A stretch of DNA of 64,000 bases from Virgifigura deserti (GTDB taxonomy: Bacteria; Pseudomonadota; Alphaproteobacteria; Dongiales; Dongiaceae): positions 186,001 to 250,000 of the forward strand of contig QOZR01000006.1 in NCBI GenBank assembly GCA_003576685.1. Direction: 5' to 3'. Below are positions 1 through 7,791 of this stretch, piece after piece. The position numbers and the translations under genes are program-made. The notes under the pieces are model-generated. The model did no database searches and had not been told where the DNA came from. It saw only the letters and a program-made list of their open reading frames with translations. Each line of letters starts with the position of its first letter. Positions within the stretch are counted from its first letter, which is position 1.

Positions 1-2
1 TG

Positions 3-1025
3 ACGGCGGCGATGGGCATTCTGGCCCAGGGCGATACCGCGGTGGAGATTCCGGCCCGCGACCGCGGCGACGAGATCGGCCAGATGGCCGGCGCCATGCA
101 GGTCTTCAAGGATAACGCGATCGAAGCCGCGAGGCTGGCGGCGCAGGAGGCCGAAGAGCAGGCGGCGAAGGAACGCCGTGCGGTGCTTCTGGAAGAGCTG
201 ATCGGCAACTTTCATGCGAGCATCGGCGGAGTCGTGGCGACGCTGTCGCAGGCGGCGGCGGAGCTGGAGACGGCCGCGACGACGATGTCCAGCTTGGCGG
301 AGGAGACCGGCCGGCAATCGACCGCGGTCGCGGCGGCGGCCGAGCAGACCTCCGCCAATGTCCAGACGGTGGCGAGTGCCGCCGAGGAGCTGTCGTCGTC
401 GGTGGTCGAGGTCGGCCGGCAGGTGTCGAAGTCGACGGGAATCGCCACCCAGGCGGTCGACGAGGCGACGCGCACGAACAGCGACGTCAAAGGCCTCGCC
501 GAGGCGGCGCAGAAGGTCGGGGACGTCGTGAAGCTGATCAACGATATCGCCGAGCAGACCAACCTGCTTGCGCTCAACGCCACGATCGAAGCGGCGCGCG
601 CGGGCGAGGCCGGCAAGGGCTTTGCGGTAGTCGCCAGCGAGGTGAAGTCGCTGGCGAACCAGACGGCGCAGGCAACCGAGGAAATCGCCGGGCAGATCGC
701 GGCGATTCAGACCGCGACCAACGGCGCCGTGACGGCCATCGGCGGCATCGGCGCCACGATCGGCCAGATCGCGGAGATCACCACGACGATCGCCAGCGCC
801 GTGGAGGAGCAGGGCGCGGCGACGCAGGAGATCGCTCGCAACGCGCAGCAGGCCGCGGTCGGAACGACGGACGTGTCGGGCACGATCACCGGCGTCAATG
901 CCGCAGCCGGCGAGACCGGCAAGGCGGCGGGCCAGGTTCTCGCGGCCTCGGGGCAGCTCGCCCGGCAATCGGAGACGCTCCGTGCCGAAGTCGACCGATT
1001 CCTGGAACAGGTGCGCGCGGCGTAA
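3..1025 (+). CDS. Methyl-accepting chemotaxis protein, 5' end outside window
   Basis: This is the C-terminal part of a chemoreceptor. The reading frame is open to the first base of the window, so the N-terminal sensor and membrane segments lie upstream. The visible protein starts inside a HAMP domain ([19 protein letters not shown]) and continues into the long antiparallel signalling hairpin. The conserved tip that contacts CheA and CheW ([19 protein letters not shown]) is present, with adaptation-type Ala/Glu/Gln-rich helices on both sides. The protein ends FLEQVRAA, almost like the second chemoreceptor at 37022-39070, so the two probably belong to one subfamily. The ligand cannot be inferred because the sensor domain is missing here. 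Confidence 0.93.
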   Translation, partial: TAAMGILAQGDTAVEIPARDRGDEIGQMAGAMQVFKDNAIEAARLAAQEAEEQAAKERRAVLLEELIGNFHASIGGVVATLSQAAAELETAATTMSSLAEETGRQSTAVAAAAEQTSANVQTVASAAEELSSSVVEVGRQVSKSTGIATQAVDEATRTNSDVKGLAEAAQKVGDVVKLINDIAEQTNLLALNATIEAARAGEAGKGFAVVASEVKSLANQTAQATEEIAGQIAAIQTATNGAVTAIGGIGATIGQIAEITTTIASAVEEQGAATQEIARNAQQAAVGTTDVSGTITGVNAAAGETGKAAGQVLAASGQLARQSETLRAEVDRFLEQVRAA

Positions 1026-1034
1026 GAGGTGCCG

Positions 1035-1382
1035 CTACGGCTCCATCACGATCTCATCGCCGCGGAGTCTCAACTCGACCTGCGTCAGCGATGCGCCGGC
1101 GCAGGGTCCGGCGACGCAATAGCCGTCTTCGATGCGGAACAGCGCGCCATGAGTGGCGCAGAGGACATGTCGGCCGTCCGCCGACAGGAAGCGGTTCGGC
1201 ACCCAGTCGAGCGGCGATCTCAGATGCGGGCAGGAATTGACGTAGCCGATGACGCGGCCGTTCCGCCGGAGCAGGAAGATCTCCTGCGGACCGTCTGAGG
1301 TCTCGACGGAGAAACCCTTCGTCTCGCCCTCTGCAAGATCGCCGAGGCGACAGATCGGCCGACCCGTCGCCGCCGCGCTCAT
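1035..1382 (-). CDS. Rieske [2Fe-2S] domain protein, 115 aa
   Basis: A small stand-alone Rieske protein. The cluster ligands are visible as CPH (SCPHLRSPLDW) and CATH (LCATHGALF) about 28 residues later, the usual C-x-H...C-x-x-H pattern. It lacks a catalytic oxygenase domain, so it is probably a ferredoxin-like electron carrier or the small subunit of a nitrite-reductase/dioxygenase-type system. The frame stays open far upstream, but the start is placed at 1382 because that ATG overlaps the stop codon of the EVE gene (ATGA), which implies translational coupling. Partner and pathway are unknown. Confidence 0.85.
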   Translation of the reverse strand: MSAAATGRPICRLGDLAEGETKGFSVETSDGPQEIFLLRRNGRVIGYVNSCPHLRSPLDWVPNRFLSADGRHVLCATHGALFRIEDGYCVAGPCAGASLTQVELRLRGDEIVMEP

Positions 1383-1792
1383 GGCTTCACGCCGCCCATC
1401 TCGCAGATCAGCCGCCAGGATTTGTCGTCGATCGGCATCACCGACAGACGCGACTGGCGAATCAGCGGCAACTCGGCGAACTTTGGCTCGGCCTTGATCT
1501 CGGCCAACGTCACGGGCCGCTTGAACGGCTTGACCGGTTTGACGTCGACCATGCCGAAGCGACCGCTCTCGTCTGTATGGTCGGGATAGTACTCCTTCAC
1601 CACCTCGACGATGCCGACCACCGCCAGCCCTTCGTTCGAATGGTAGAAGAAAGCCCGGTCGCCGCGCTTCATCGCCTTCAGATTGTTCGAGGCCTGATAG
1701 TTCCGCACCCCGTTCCAGAAGGTCTGGCCATCGGCCACCAGCTGATCCCAGGAATATTTGAACGGTTCGGACTTCACCAGCCAGTACGCCAT
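1379..1792 (-). CDS. EVE domain protein, 137 aa
   Basis: A single EVE (PUA-like) domain protein of the thymocyte nuclear protein 1 type. The start MAYWLVKSEPFKYSWDQL and the motif RNYQASNNLKAMKRGDRAFFYHS are characteristic of the family. EVE domains bind modified bases in DNA or RNA; in alphaproteobacteria this stand-alone form is a widespread housekeeping gene next to a YciI protein, as here. The length is normal and no fusion to a nuclease is present. It is cotranscribed with the YciI-like gene upstream and the Rieske gene downstream. Confidence 0.92.
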   Translation of the reverse strand: MAYWLVKSEPFKYSWDQLVADGQTFWNGVRNYQASNNLKAMKRGDRAFFYHSNEGLAVVGIVEVVKEYYPDHTDESGRFGMVDVKPVKPFKRPVTLAEIKAEPKFAELPLIRQSRLSVMPIDDKSWRLICEMGGVKP

Positions 1793-1828
1793 TCCCCCCC
1801 CTCGCTTCCTTCAGTACTTCCTTCAGCT

Positions 1829-2104
1829 CTACGGCAGCACCTTCTTCCAGGGCGTGACAGTCACGCTCTGGAACAGCCCGGCCTTGCCGTAGGGATCGCC
1901 GGCGACGAAGGCCTCGGCCTCGCTGCGCGAGGCGAATGCCATCAGCAGCAGGCTGCCGATCATGCCGCCGTCTTCGTTCAGCAATGGCCCTGCGACGACG
2001 ACCCGGTCGGCGAAGCCCTTGAGATAGGCGAGATGGGCATCGCGGTTCTGCGCCCGCACCGCAGCCTGCCCCGGCTTGTCGAGGCAATAGATCATGAACT
2101 GCAT
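1829..2104 (-). CDS. YciI family protein, 91 aa
   Basis: A small alpha-beta barrel protein of the YCII family. Typical features are the N-terminal FMIYCLDKPG strand, a conserved histidine-containing helix (RDAHLAYLKG), the middle strand VVVAGPLL, and the C-terminal DPYGKAGLFQSVTVTPWKKV motif. Members of the family are possible small-molecule enzymes, but most functions are undefined. The upstream extension of the open frame shows no family similarity, so the start is taken at 2104. It is the first gene of the YciI-EVE-Rieske run. Confidence 0.88.
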   Translation of the reverse strand: MQFMIYCLDKPGQAAVRAQNRDAHLAYLKGFADRVVVAGPLLNEDGGMIGSLLLMAFASRSEAEAFVAGDPYGKAGLFQSVTVTPWKKVLP

Positions 2105-2174
2105 CGCGCTGTTCCTCCCCTGAATGCGCGGCAGCCTAGCCGATCGGATCCGGAGGATCCAGCGGTGCGGCGGG

Positions 2175-2687
2175 TCATCTCTTCTTGCGTTTGGCGACAA
2201 CCGCTTCGTATGCGGCCTGCAGCCTGGCGGCGACGGAAGCTCCGGATTTCGATCGGCGATCCTTCGGTATGCCCAGATGCGCCTCGCGCAACTCGGACAT
2301 GAACTCGTCCCACAAGGCAGGCCCGCCATCCTCCAGCAATTGGGCGCGTATACCAAGCTCCTGGGTCACCGGAAGGTATTTACGTCCCCAGACCGCCATC
2401 TGGGCAAGGATCGGCAGTAGCTCGATACCCTGTTCCGTGAGGCTATAGACCGCCTTCTGCTTATGGCTCGGGTCGTCGGCCTTGGTGATGATCCCCTGCT
2501 CGACCAGCGTCCGAAGCCGGTCTGCCAGGATGTTGGAGGAGATTCCTTCCTCCGACTTCAGCAGCAGTTCCCGAAAATGCCGCCTGCCGCCGAAGATCAT
2601 GTCTCGAATGATCAGCAGGCTCCATTTGTCGCCAACCACTTCCAGCGTGAGATTGATCGGGCAACCCGACCGGTGTTCGTTGCTCAT
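2175..2687 (-). CDS. HxlR family winged-helix transcriptional regulator
   Basis: A 170-aa MarR/HxlR-type repressor or activator. The family signature is clear: CPINLTLEVVGDKWSLLIIRDM, then the FRELLLKSEEGISSNILADRL recognition helix region and the KAVYSLTEQG wing. The N-terminal Cys-Pro is typical of HxlR proteins, some of which sense electrophiles through that cysteine. The start at 2687 (MSNEHRSGCP) is chosen over an upstream ATG because HxlR proteins normally begin a few residues before this Cys. It is divergent from the SRPBCC gene, and the shared 92-bp gap contains inverted repeats that could be its operator. Confidence 0.92.
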   Translation of the reverse strand: MSNEHRSGCPINLTLEVVGDKWSLLIIRDMIFGGRRHFRELLLKSEEGISSNILADRLRTLVEQGIITKADDPSHKQKAVYSLTEQGIELLPILAQMAVWGRKYLPVTQELGIRAQLLEDGGPALWDEFMSELREAHLGIPKDRRSKSGASVAARLQAAYEAVVAKRKKR

Positions 2688-2738
2688 CCGCCACCTCGAG
2701 AAAACCGGTTGCAGAATCGCACCAGTGATCCTAGAATG

Positions 2739-2765
2739 CAACTGGTTGTACAATGCAATCAGTTG
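2739..2765. promoter_or_regulatory. Candidate HxlR operator between divergent genes
   Basis: A perfect inverted repeat CAACTG-N15-CAGTTG lies just upstream of the SRPBCC start. It encloses an 8-bp perfect palindrome TTGTACAA at 2746-2753. The position between a regulator and its divergent target is typical for an HxlR operator. The site call is inferred from symmetry and position only. Confidence 0.45.
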
Positions 2766-2779
2766 GGAGGGAGAACGCC

Positions 2780-3253
2780 ATGGACGAACGATCCGTAACG
2801 CACGCCACCTTCGTCATCGAACGCCCCTATGACGCGTCGCCGGCGCGGGTATTCGCCGCGTTCGCAGATCCGGTGGTCAAGCGGCGCTGGTTTGTGGAGG
2901 GCGAAGGCTGGAAAGTCGACGAGTTCGAGGTCGATTTCCGGGTCGGCGGGTATGAGCGGAGCCGTTTCCGCTATAAGGAAGGGCCGGTCATTCGCAACGA
3001 TACGGTCTACCAGGACATCGTGCCGGACCGGCGCGTCATCATCGCCTACAGCATGACGATCGGCGACACCAGGATCTCCGCCTCGCTGGCGACGGTAGAG
3101 TTCAAGCTCGAAGGGTCTGGGACACGGCTTGTCTATACCGAGCAGGGCGCATTCCTGGACGGTGCCGACAAGCCGGCCGATCGCGAGGCGGGTTGCCGCA
3201 TGCTGCTTGAGGCGCTAGATGCGGAGCTTAAACGCGTCCCTGCGAGCGCCTGA
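2780..3253 (+). CDS. SRPBCC / AHSA1-type START-like domain protein, 157 aa
   Basis: A helix-grip (START/Bet v1-like) protein of the Aha1 C-terminal-like group. Typical elements are FVIERPYDASPARVFAAFADP, KRRWFVEGEGW and the late TRLVYTEQGAFLDG strand. These proteins have a hydrophobic cavity and are common next to HxlR or ArsR regulators; the ligand is usually unknown. The start is the ATG at 2780, which has a good GGGAGGGAG ribosome site. It heads a plus-strand run (GST, SnoaL, serine hydrolase) that may be one transcript controlled by the divergent HxlR protein. Confidence 0.87.
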   Translation: MDERSVTHATFVIERPYDASPARVFAAFADPVVKRRWFVEGEGWKVDEFEVDFRVGGYERSRFRYKEGPVIRNDTVYQDIVPDRRVIIAYSMTIGDTRISASLATVEFKLEGSGTRLVYTEQGAFLDGADKPADREAGCRMLLEALDAELKRVPASA

Positions 3254-3293
3254 AACGCTCAACCGATCGATCCGGAAACGAAAGGCCCCCCGC

Positions 3294-3941
3294 ATGTCTC
3301 TCACGCTCTATTTCCATCCGCTTTCGTCCTTCTGCCAGAAGGTGCTCGTCGCCTTGTATGAAAACGGCACGCCTTTCGAGCCGCAGATCGTCGATCTCGG
3401 CGACGAGACCTCCCGCGCGGACTTCAAGAAGATCTGGCCCATCGGCAAATTCCCCGTACTGCGTGACGAGGCGAAGGATCAGACAATTCCCGAATCGGGC
3501 ATCATCATCGAGTACTTGGCACAGCATTATCCGGGCAGGACGCAGTTCCTTCCCGCGGATGCGGACCTCGCCTGGCAGACACGCCTGCGCGACCGCTTCT
3601 ATGACCTGTATGTGAACGTGCCGATGCAGAAAGTCGTCACCGACAGGCTGCGTCCGGCGGGAAAGAATGATCCGCACGGCGTGGAGGAAGCGAAGACGCT
3701 GCTGCAGACCGCCTATGGTCTGATCGAGCAGGAAATGGGAACGAGAACCTGGGCGATCGGCGAGGAATTCACTATGGCCGACTGTGCTGCGGCGCCGGCG
3801 CTGTTCTACGCCAACATGGTGATGCCCCTCGGCGACACGCACCGGAACGCGGCGGCCTATCTGGGCCGCCTGATGGAACGCCCGTCCTTCGCCCAGACAC
3901 TTGAGGAAGCGAAACCTTACCTCGCGCTCATGCCGAAATAG
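3294..3941 (+). CDS. Glutathione S-transferase family protein, 215 aa
   Basis: A cytosolic GST. The N-terminal thioredoxin fold starts SLTLYFHPLSSFCQKVLVAL, with a Ser and Cys where bacterial GSTs carry the catalytic residue. The cis-proline strand (GKFPVLRD) and ESGIIIEYLAQHYPG glutathione-binding region follow, then an all-helical C-terminal domain with WAIGEEFTMADCAAAPALFY. Length is normal. It lies 40 bp behind the SRPBCC gene and 12 bp before the SnoaL-like gene, so it is probably cotranscribed and may act in detoxification of an electrophile sensed by the HxlR protein; that link is inference. Confidence 0.92.
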   Translation: MSLTLYFHPLSSFCQKVLVALYENGTPFEPQIVDLGDETSRADFKKIWPIGKFPVLRDEAKDQTIPESGIIIEYLAQHYPGRTQFLPADADLAWQTRLRDRFYDLYVNVPMQKVVTDRLRPAGKNDPHGVEEAKTLLQTAYGLIEQEMGTRTWAIGEEFTMADCAAAPALFYANMVMPLGDTHRNAAAYLGRLMERPSFAQTLEEAKPYLALMPK

Positions 3942-3953
3942 GAAGATTTCAAC

Positions 3954-4316
3954 ATGCCTGCCCGAAGCAAGGCGGACAGCGTCCGCAGCCTTTTCGCCGC
4001 CTACAAATCGAAGGAGCGGGAGATCGTCGAAGAGCTGCTGACCGACGACTTCACCTTTACCAGCCCCTATGACGACGCGATCGACAAGGCCGCCTATTTC
4101 GAAACATGCTGGCCGAACAGCGACCGCATCCAGACGCACATCCTCGAGAGAATCTGCGAGGACGGCGCCGGCGTCTTCGTGCTCTACAAGTGTCTTCTCA
4201 ATGACGGAAAGGAATTCCGCAACACGGAGCTTTTCACCTTCGACGGAGACAGGATCAGGAAGATCGAGGTCTATTTCGGCGCCGCTTACAAAGACGGCGC
4301 CTTCGTCAGGCAATAA
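3954..4316 (+). CDS. SnoaL-like / NTF2-like protein, 120 aa
   Basis: A small cone-shaped NTF2-fold protein. The pattern VRSLFAAYKSKEREIVEELLTDDFTFTSPYDD, then FETCWPNSDRI and the final LFTFDGDRIRKIEVYFGAAY strand is typical of nuclear transport factor 2/SnoaL-like domains. Such proteins are ligand-binding or small isomerase/cyclase-like enzymes. No catalytic assignment is possible. Its stop codon almost touches the next frame, supporting membership in the 2780-5545 run. Confidence 0.82.
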   Translation: MPARSKADSVRSLFAAYKSKEREIVEELLTDDFTFTSPYDDAIDKAAYFETCWPNSDRIQTHILERICEDGAGVFVLYKCLLNDGKEFRNTELFTFDGDRIRKIEVYFGAAYKDGAFVRQ

Positions 4317-4345
4317 TGAGAAGACGGCTGCGGAGGGAGGGTCAC

Positions 4346-5545
4346 ATGTCACCGGGCGGTCTCTCCAGGGCGCGGCTCGGCCGCATGAAGGATGTCATGG
4401 CCGGCCATGTCGAGTGCGGCGGCGTATCCGGTCTCGTCACGCTGGTCAGCCGGCGGGGCGAAACGCATGTCGATGCGATCGGCAGAAAGGCGGTCGGCGG
4501 CGATCCGATGCGGCGCGACACGATCTTCCGCATCGCCTCGATGACCAAGCCGGTTGCGGCCGTGGCGGCGATGATCCTGGTGGAGGAATGCAGGCTGCGG
4601 CTGGACGAGCCGGTGGATCGGCTGCTGCCCGAGCTCACCGATCGCCGGGTTCTGAAGCGGCTCGACGGGCCGCTCGACGAAACCGAGCCGGCGAACCGGG
4701 CGATCACCCTGCGCGACCTGCTGACCCTGCGCATGGGCTTCGGTCACATCATGAAGCCGGGCGCTTACCCGATCCAGAAGGCCGCCGGCGATCGGCACAT
4801 CCTCTCGGGTCCGCCGAAGCCGCAAACCCGGCCCGACCCGGACGAGTGGATCCGCCGCGTCGGAGCGCTGCCGCTGATGCATCAGCCCGGCGAGGCATGG
4901 ATGTACGACCTGGGCCTGGACGTGCTGGGCGTGCTGATCGCGCGCGCCGCGGATCAGCCGCTGGAGACATTCTTCCGCGAACGCATCTTCGAGCCGCTCG
5001 GTATGAAGGACACCGGCTTCAGCCTGCCGGCCGAAAAGCTCGACCGGCTGGCGACCTGCTATCAGACCGACCCGGAAACCGGGATGCTCGAGATCTATGA
5101 CGGTATCGATGACAGCCAATGGAGCCGCCCGCCCGCATTCCCGTCCGCCGCCGGCGGGCTGGTCTCGACCATCGACGACTATCTCGCTTTCGGCCGGATG
5201 ATGCTGAATAACGGCAAGCACGGGCGCGAGCAGATTTTATCGCGGCCTTCGGTCGAGCTCATGACGACCGATCAGTTGACGGCCGAGCAGAAGGCGTGCG
5301 CCCGCATCTTCCTCGGCGACAACCGCGGCTGGGGATTCGGCCTCTCCATCGTCACCTGGCGCAACGACCTGTCGGCTGTTCCCGGACGCTTCGGCTGGGA
5401 CGGCGGCCTGGGTACGTCCTGGGCGTCGGACCCGAAGGAGGATATGGTCGCAATCCTGCTGACCCAAAGCGCCTGGACCTCTCCCAGCCCTCCAGGCATC
5501 TATCACGATTTCTGGACCTCGGCCTATCAGGCGATCGACGACTGA
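4346..5545 (+). CDS. Serine hydrolase, beta-lactamase family (class C / EstB type), 399 aa
   Basis: A penicillin-binding-protein-like serine hydrolase. The nucleophile motif SMTK is visible as Ser65-x-x-Lys68, and a conserved Tyr at about residue 187 (WMYDLGLDVLGVLI) matches the second catalytic element. The C-terminal GGLGTSWASDP takes the place of the KTG box, as in EstB-type esterases. No signal peptide is seen, so it is probably cytoplasmic and more likely an esterase or transesterase than a beta-lactamase. The ATG at 4346 is chosen because of the GGAGGGAGG sequence just before it. Confidence 0.9.
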   Translation: MSPGGLSRARLGRMKDVMAGHVECGGVSGLVTLVSRRGETHVDAIGRKAVGGDPMRRDTIFRIASMTKPVAAVAAMILVEECRLRLDEPVDRLLPELTDRRVLKRLDGPLDETEPANRAITLRDLLTLRMGFGHIMKPGAYPIQKAAGDRHILSGPPKPQTRPDPDEWIRRVGALPLMHQPGEAWMYDLGLDVLGVLIARAADQPLETFFRERIFEPLGMKDTGFSLPAEKLDRLATCYQTDPETGMLEIYDGIDDSQWSRPPAFPSAAGGLVSTIDDYLAFGRMMLNNGKHGREQILSRPSVELMTTDQLTAEQKACARIFLGDNRGWGFGLSIVTWRNDLSAVPGRFGWDGGLGTSWASDPKEDMVAILLTQSAWTSPSPPGIYHDFWTSAYQAIDD

Positions 5546-5587
5546 TTCGGGCGGTTCGCGGCCCCGCCGAAAAAAGATCGTCCGGCC

Positions 5588-5614
5588 TGTCGATTTCGCG
5601 GAGCCTCGTTCGAC
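5588..5614 (+). promoter_or_regulatory. Candidate ECF42-type promoter
   Basis: TGTCGA at 5588-5593, a 17-bp spacer, and CGAC at 5611-5614 lie 84 bp upstream of the DGPF-protein gene. The match to the -35/-10 elements known for ECF42 sigma factors, and an ECF42-like sigma gene in the same transcription unit, suggest an autoregulated promoter. The consensus is from memory; no scoring was done. Confidence 0.6.
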
Positions 5615-5697
5615 GTGACAGGAGAGCCAGGGCTCATATCCGGTCGAGACCGTCCGGATGCTCGGCTCCGAGCCCGAAACCGAAAGGAGTTCCGACG

Positions 5698-6126
5698 ATG
5701 CGATTCATGATGCTGATGATCCCCAAGGGGTACGAGACGGCAGAACCGGGCACCATGCCGGATGCCAAAGCCGTTGCCGCGATGATGAAGTACAACGAAT
5801 CCCTTCAGAAGGCGGGCGTGCTGCTCGCGCTGGATGGCCTCCACCCGCCTTCGATGGGCGCGCGCGTCTCGTTCTCCGGAGGCAAGCCCAAGGTGACCGA
5901 CGGGCCCTTCGCCGAGGCGAAGGAAGTCCTCGGCGGCTACTGGATGATTCAGGTGAAGTCGAAGGAAGAGGCGATCGAATGGGCGTCACGCTGCCCCGCT
6001 TCGGATAACGAAATGATCGAGATTCGCCAGGTGTGTGAATTCTCCGAGTTCCCGGCCGACGTCCAGGAGGCCGCGAGCAAGTTTCCCGAGATGCAGGCGC
6101 AGGCCGGGCAGCGCAAGGGGTCGTGA
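5698..6126 (+). CDS. DGPF (YCII-related) domain protein, 142 aa
   Basis: A YCII-fold protein with the diagnostic TDGPFAEAKEVLGGYWMIQV motif in the middle, preceded by MRFMMLMIPKGYE and followed by EEAIEWASRCP. DGPF proteins are the standard genomic partners of ECF42 sigma factors, and such a sigma factor is encoded 73 bp downstream. Their biochemical role is not established. The candidate ECF42 promoter upstream suggests that the pair forms one self-activated unit. Confidence 0.9.
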   Translation: MRFMMLMIPKGYETAEPGTMPDAKAVAAMMKYNESLQKAGVLLALDGLHPPSMGARVSFSGGKPKVTDGPFAEAKEVLGGYWMIQVKSKEEAIEWASRCPASDNEMIEIRQVCEFSEFPADVQEAASKFPEMQAQAGQRKGS

Positions 6127-6199
6127 CCAAGGGGGTGTGACGCCGTCGCGACGCGCCTCGGCTTGCACCGACGAGGTGATGATGGTGTGATCGGTAGCC

Positions 6200-7483
6200 G
6201 TGGCGGCTACCGATACCCATCGCACCATCGACGCGGTCTGGCGGATCGAGTCGGCGAAGCTCATCGCCGGTCTCGCGCGGATCGTGCGCGACGTCGGTCT
6301 TGCCGAGGAACTCGCGCAGGATGCTCTCGTCGCCGCCCTCAAGCAGTGGCCGGAGGCGGGCATCCCGCGCAACCCGGGCGCCTGGCTCATGGCCACCGCG
6401 AAGCATCGTGCGATAGACCGCCTGCGCCGGAACAAGCGGCTCGCGCGCAAGCTAGAGGAGCTTGGTCACGAACTCGATATCGAGGGAGCGGGGGCGGCGC
6501 CGGATCTCGATGCGGCCCTCGACGACGATGTCGGCGACGACCTCCTGCGCCTCATCTTCACGGCCTGTCATCCGGTCCTCTCTTCCGAGGCGCGCGTCGC
6601 ACTCACGCTCCGCCTGCTCGGCGGTCTGACGACGGCGGAGATCGCGCGGGCGTTCCTCGTCTCCGAGCCAACCGTCGAACAGCGCATCATCAGGGCCAAG
6701 CGGATGCTGGCCGAGGCACGCATCCCCTTCGAGGTTCCGCGCGGGGAAGAACGCGCCGCTCGCCTGTCGTCAGTGCTCGAGGTCCTCTACCTCATCTTCA
6801 ACGAGGGCTACGCGGCGACCAGCGGGGACGACTGGATGCGGCCCCAGCTCTGCGAGGAAGCGCTCCGTCTCGGCCGTATCCTGGCCGGGCTCGCCCCGAA
6901 GGAGCCGGAGGTCCACGGCCTCGTCGCGCTCATGGAAATCCAGGCGTCGCGCTTCGGCGCGCGAACCGGGCCGTCGGGAGAGCCCGTGCTTCTGCTCGAC
7001 CAGAACCGCGCACGCTGGGATGAGCTCCTCATCCGCCGCGGCCTCGCCGCGCTCCAGCGTGCCGAGGCGCAGGCCAGAGGACTTGGGCAGCCGCTCGGCC
7101 CCTACACATTGCAGGCCGCGATCGCCGCTTGTCACGCACGGGCGCGTACGGCCGAGGAGACGGAGTGGCCGCACATCGCGGCGCTCTACGAGGTTCTCGC
7201 CCAACTCACGCCATCACCCGTCGTGGAGCTCAATCGTGCGGTCGCGCTGGCGATGGCGTTCGGTCCGGCAGTGGGCCTCGAGCTCGCCGATGCGCTGGCC
7301 TCCGAGCCCTTGCTCGAGAACTACCATCTCTTGCCCAGCGTGCGCGGCGATTTCCTCGCAAAGCTCGGCCGCTTCGACGAGGCCCGTGCGGCGTTCGAGC
7401 GCGCGGCAGCGCTCACACGCAATGCCCGCGAGCGCGCGCTGCTCCTCGATCGCGCCGCCGCGTGCGGATCGGCGGCGGTGTAG
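6200..7483 (+). CDS. ECF42-like RNA polymerase sigma factor with long C-terminal extension, 427 aa
   Basis: The N-terminal third contains sigma region 2 (VGLAEELAQDALVAALKQWP, GAWLMATAKHRAIDRLRR) and region 4 (LTLRLLGGLTTAEIARAFLVSEPTVEQRIIRAKRML). After about residue 185 comes a helical C-terminal extension of roughly 240 residues with TPR-like character (LEVLYLIFNEGYAA, HIAALYEVLAQLTPSPVVELNRAVA), which is the hallmark of group ECF42. These sigma factors have no anti-sigma factor and are thought to be controlled by the extension. The start is a GTG, the first possible start after an in-frame stop at 6188-6190. It is paired with the DGPF gene upstream. Confidence 0.92.
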   Translation: MAATDTHRTIDAVWRIESAKLIAGLARIVRDVGLAEELAQDALVAALKQWPEAGIPRNPGAWLMATAKHRAIDRLRRNKRLARKLEELGHELDIEGAGAAPDLDAALDDDVGDDLLRLIFTACHPVLSSEARVALTLRLLGGLTTAEIARAFLVSEPTVEQRIIRAKRMLAEARIPFEVPRGEERAARLSSVLEVLYLIFNEGYAATSGDDWMRPQLCEEALRLGRILAGLAPKEPEVHGLVALMEIQASRFGARTGPSGEPVLLLDQNRARWDELLIRRGLAALQRAEAQARGLGQPLGPYTLQAAIAACHARARTAEETEWPHIAALYEVLAQLTPSPVVELNRAVALAMAFGPAVGLELADALASEPLLENYHLLPSVRGDFLAKLGRFDEARAAFERAAALTRNARERALLLDRAAACGSAAV

Positions 7484-7791
7484 CTGCGGTGACGAATGCG
7501 ACGAGTGAGGGTTGCGAGCGTGGACTCCGAAAGGGGCTTGCCATCCTGAATCGACTCCGACATAAAGGGATTGCTGCACTGCAGCAAAATCAATTCGAGG
7601 AAGGCCGGCCCCGAACCGATGTGAAGCATCTCGCCAAAAACGTCTGACGTTTCGTGCCGGCGCTCCTGCGTCTCCGGCACGGCGATTTGCCGGAGCTTCG
7701 TGCTCCTCCCGCCTTCTGAGTCTCTTCATTTCCTTTCAGCCTTCCCGGAGGCGCGCATACCCGCGCGACCCGGACCGGAGTTCCTGCCTTC
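7484..7791. other. Intergenic region upstream of the SulP gene
   Basis: About 308 bp without a convincing gene. It contains a perfect 17-bp palindrome at 7571-7587, described separately. No other promoter or terminator is obvious. Confidence 0.6.
7571..7587. promoter_or_regulatory. Palindrome resembling a PhaR operator
   Basis: TTGCTGCACTGCAGCAA is a perfect palindrome around a central C. It contains CTGC-N3-GCAG, the pattern bound by PhaR, the polyhydroxybutyrate-responsive repressor of alphaproteobacteria. It is about 205 bp upstream of the SulP start. No phasin or PHB synthesis gene is nearby, so the functional link is open. Confidence 0.4.
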
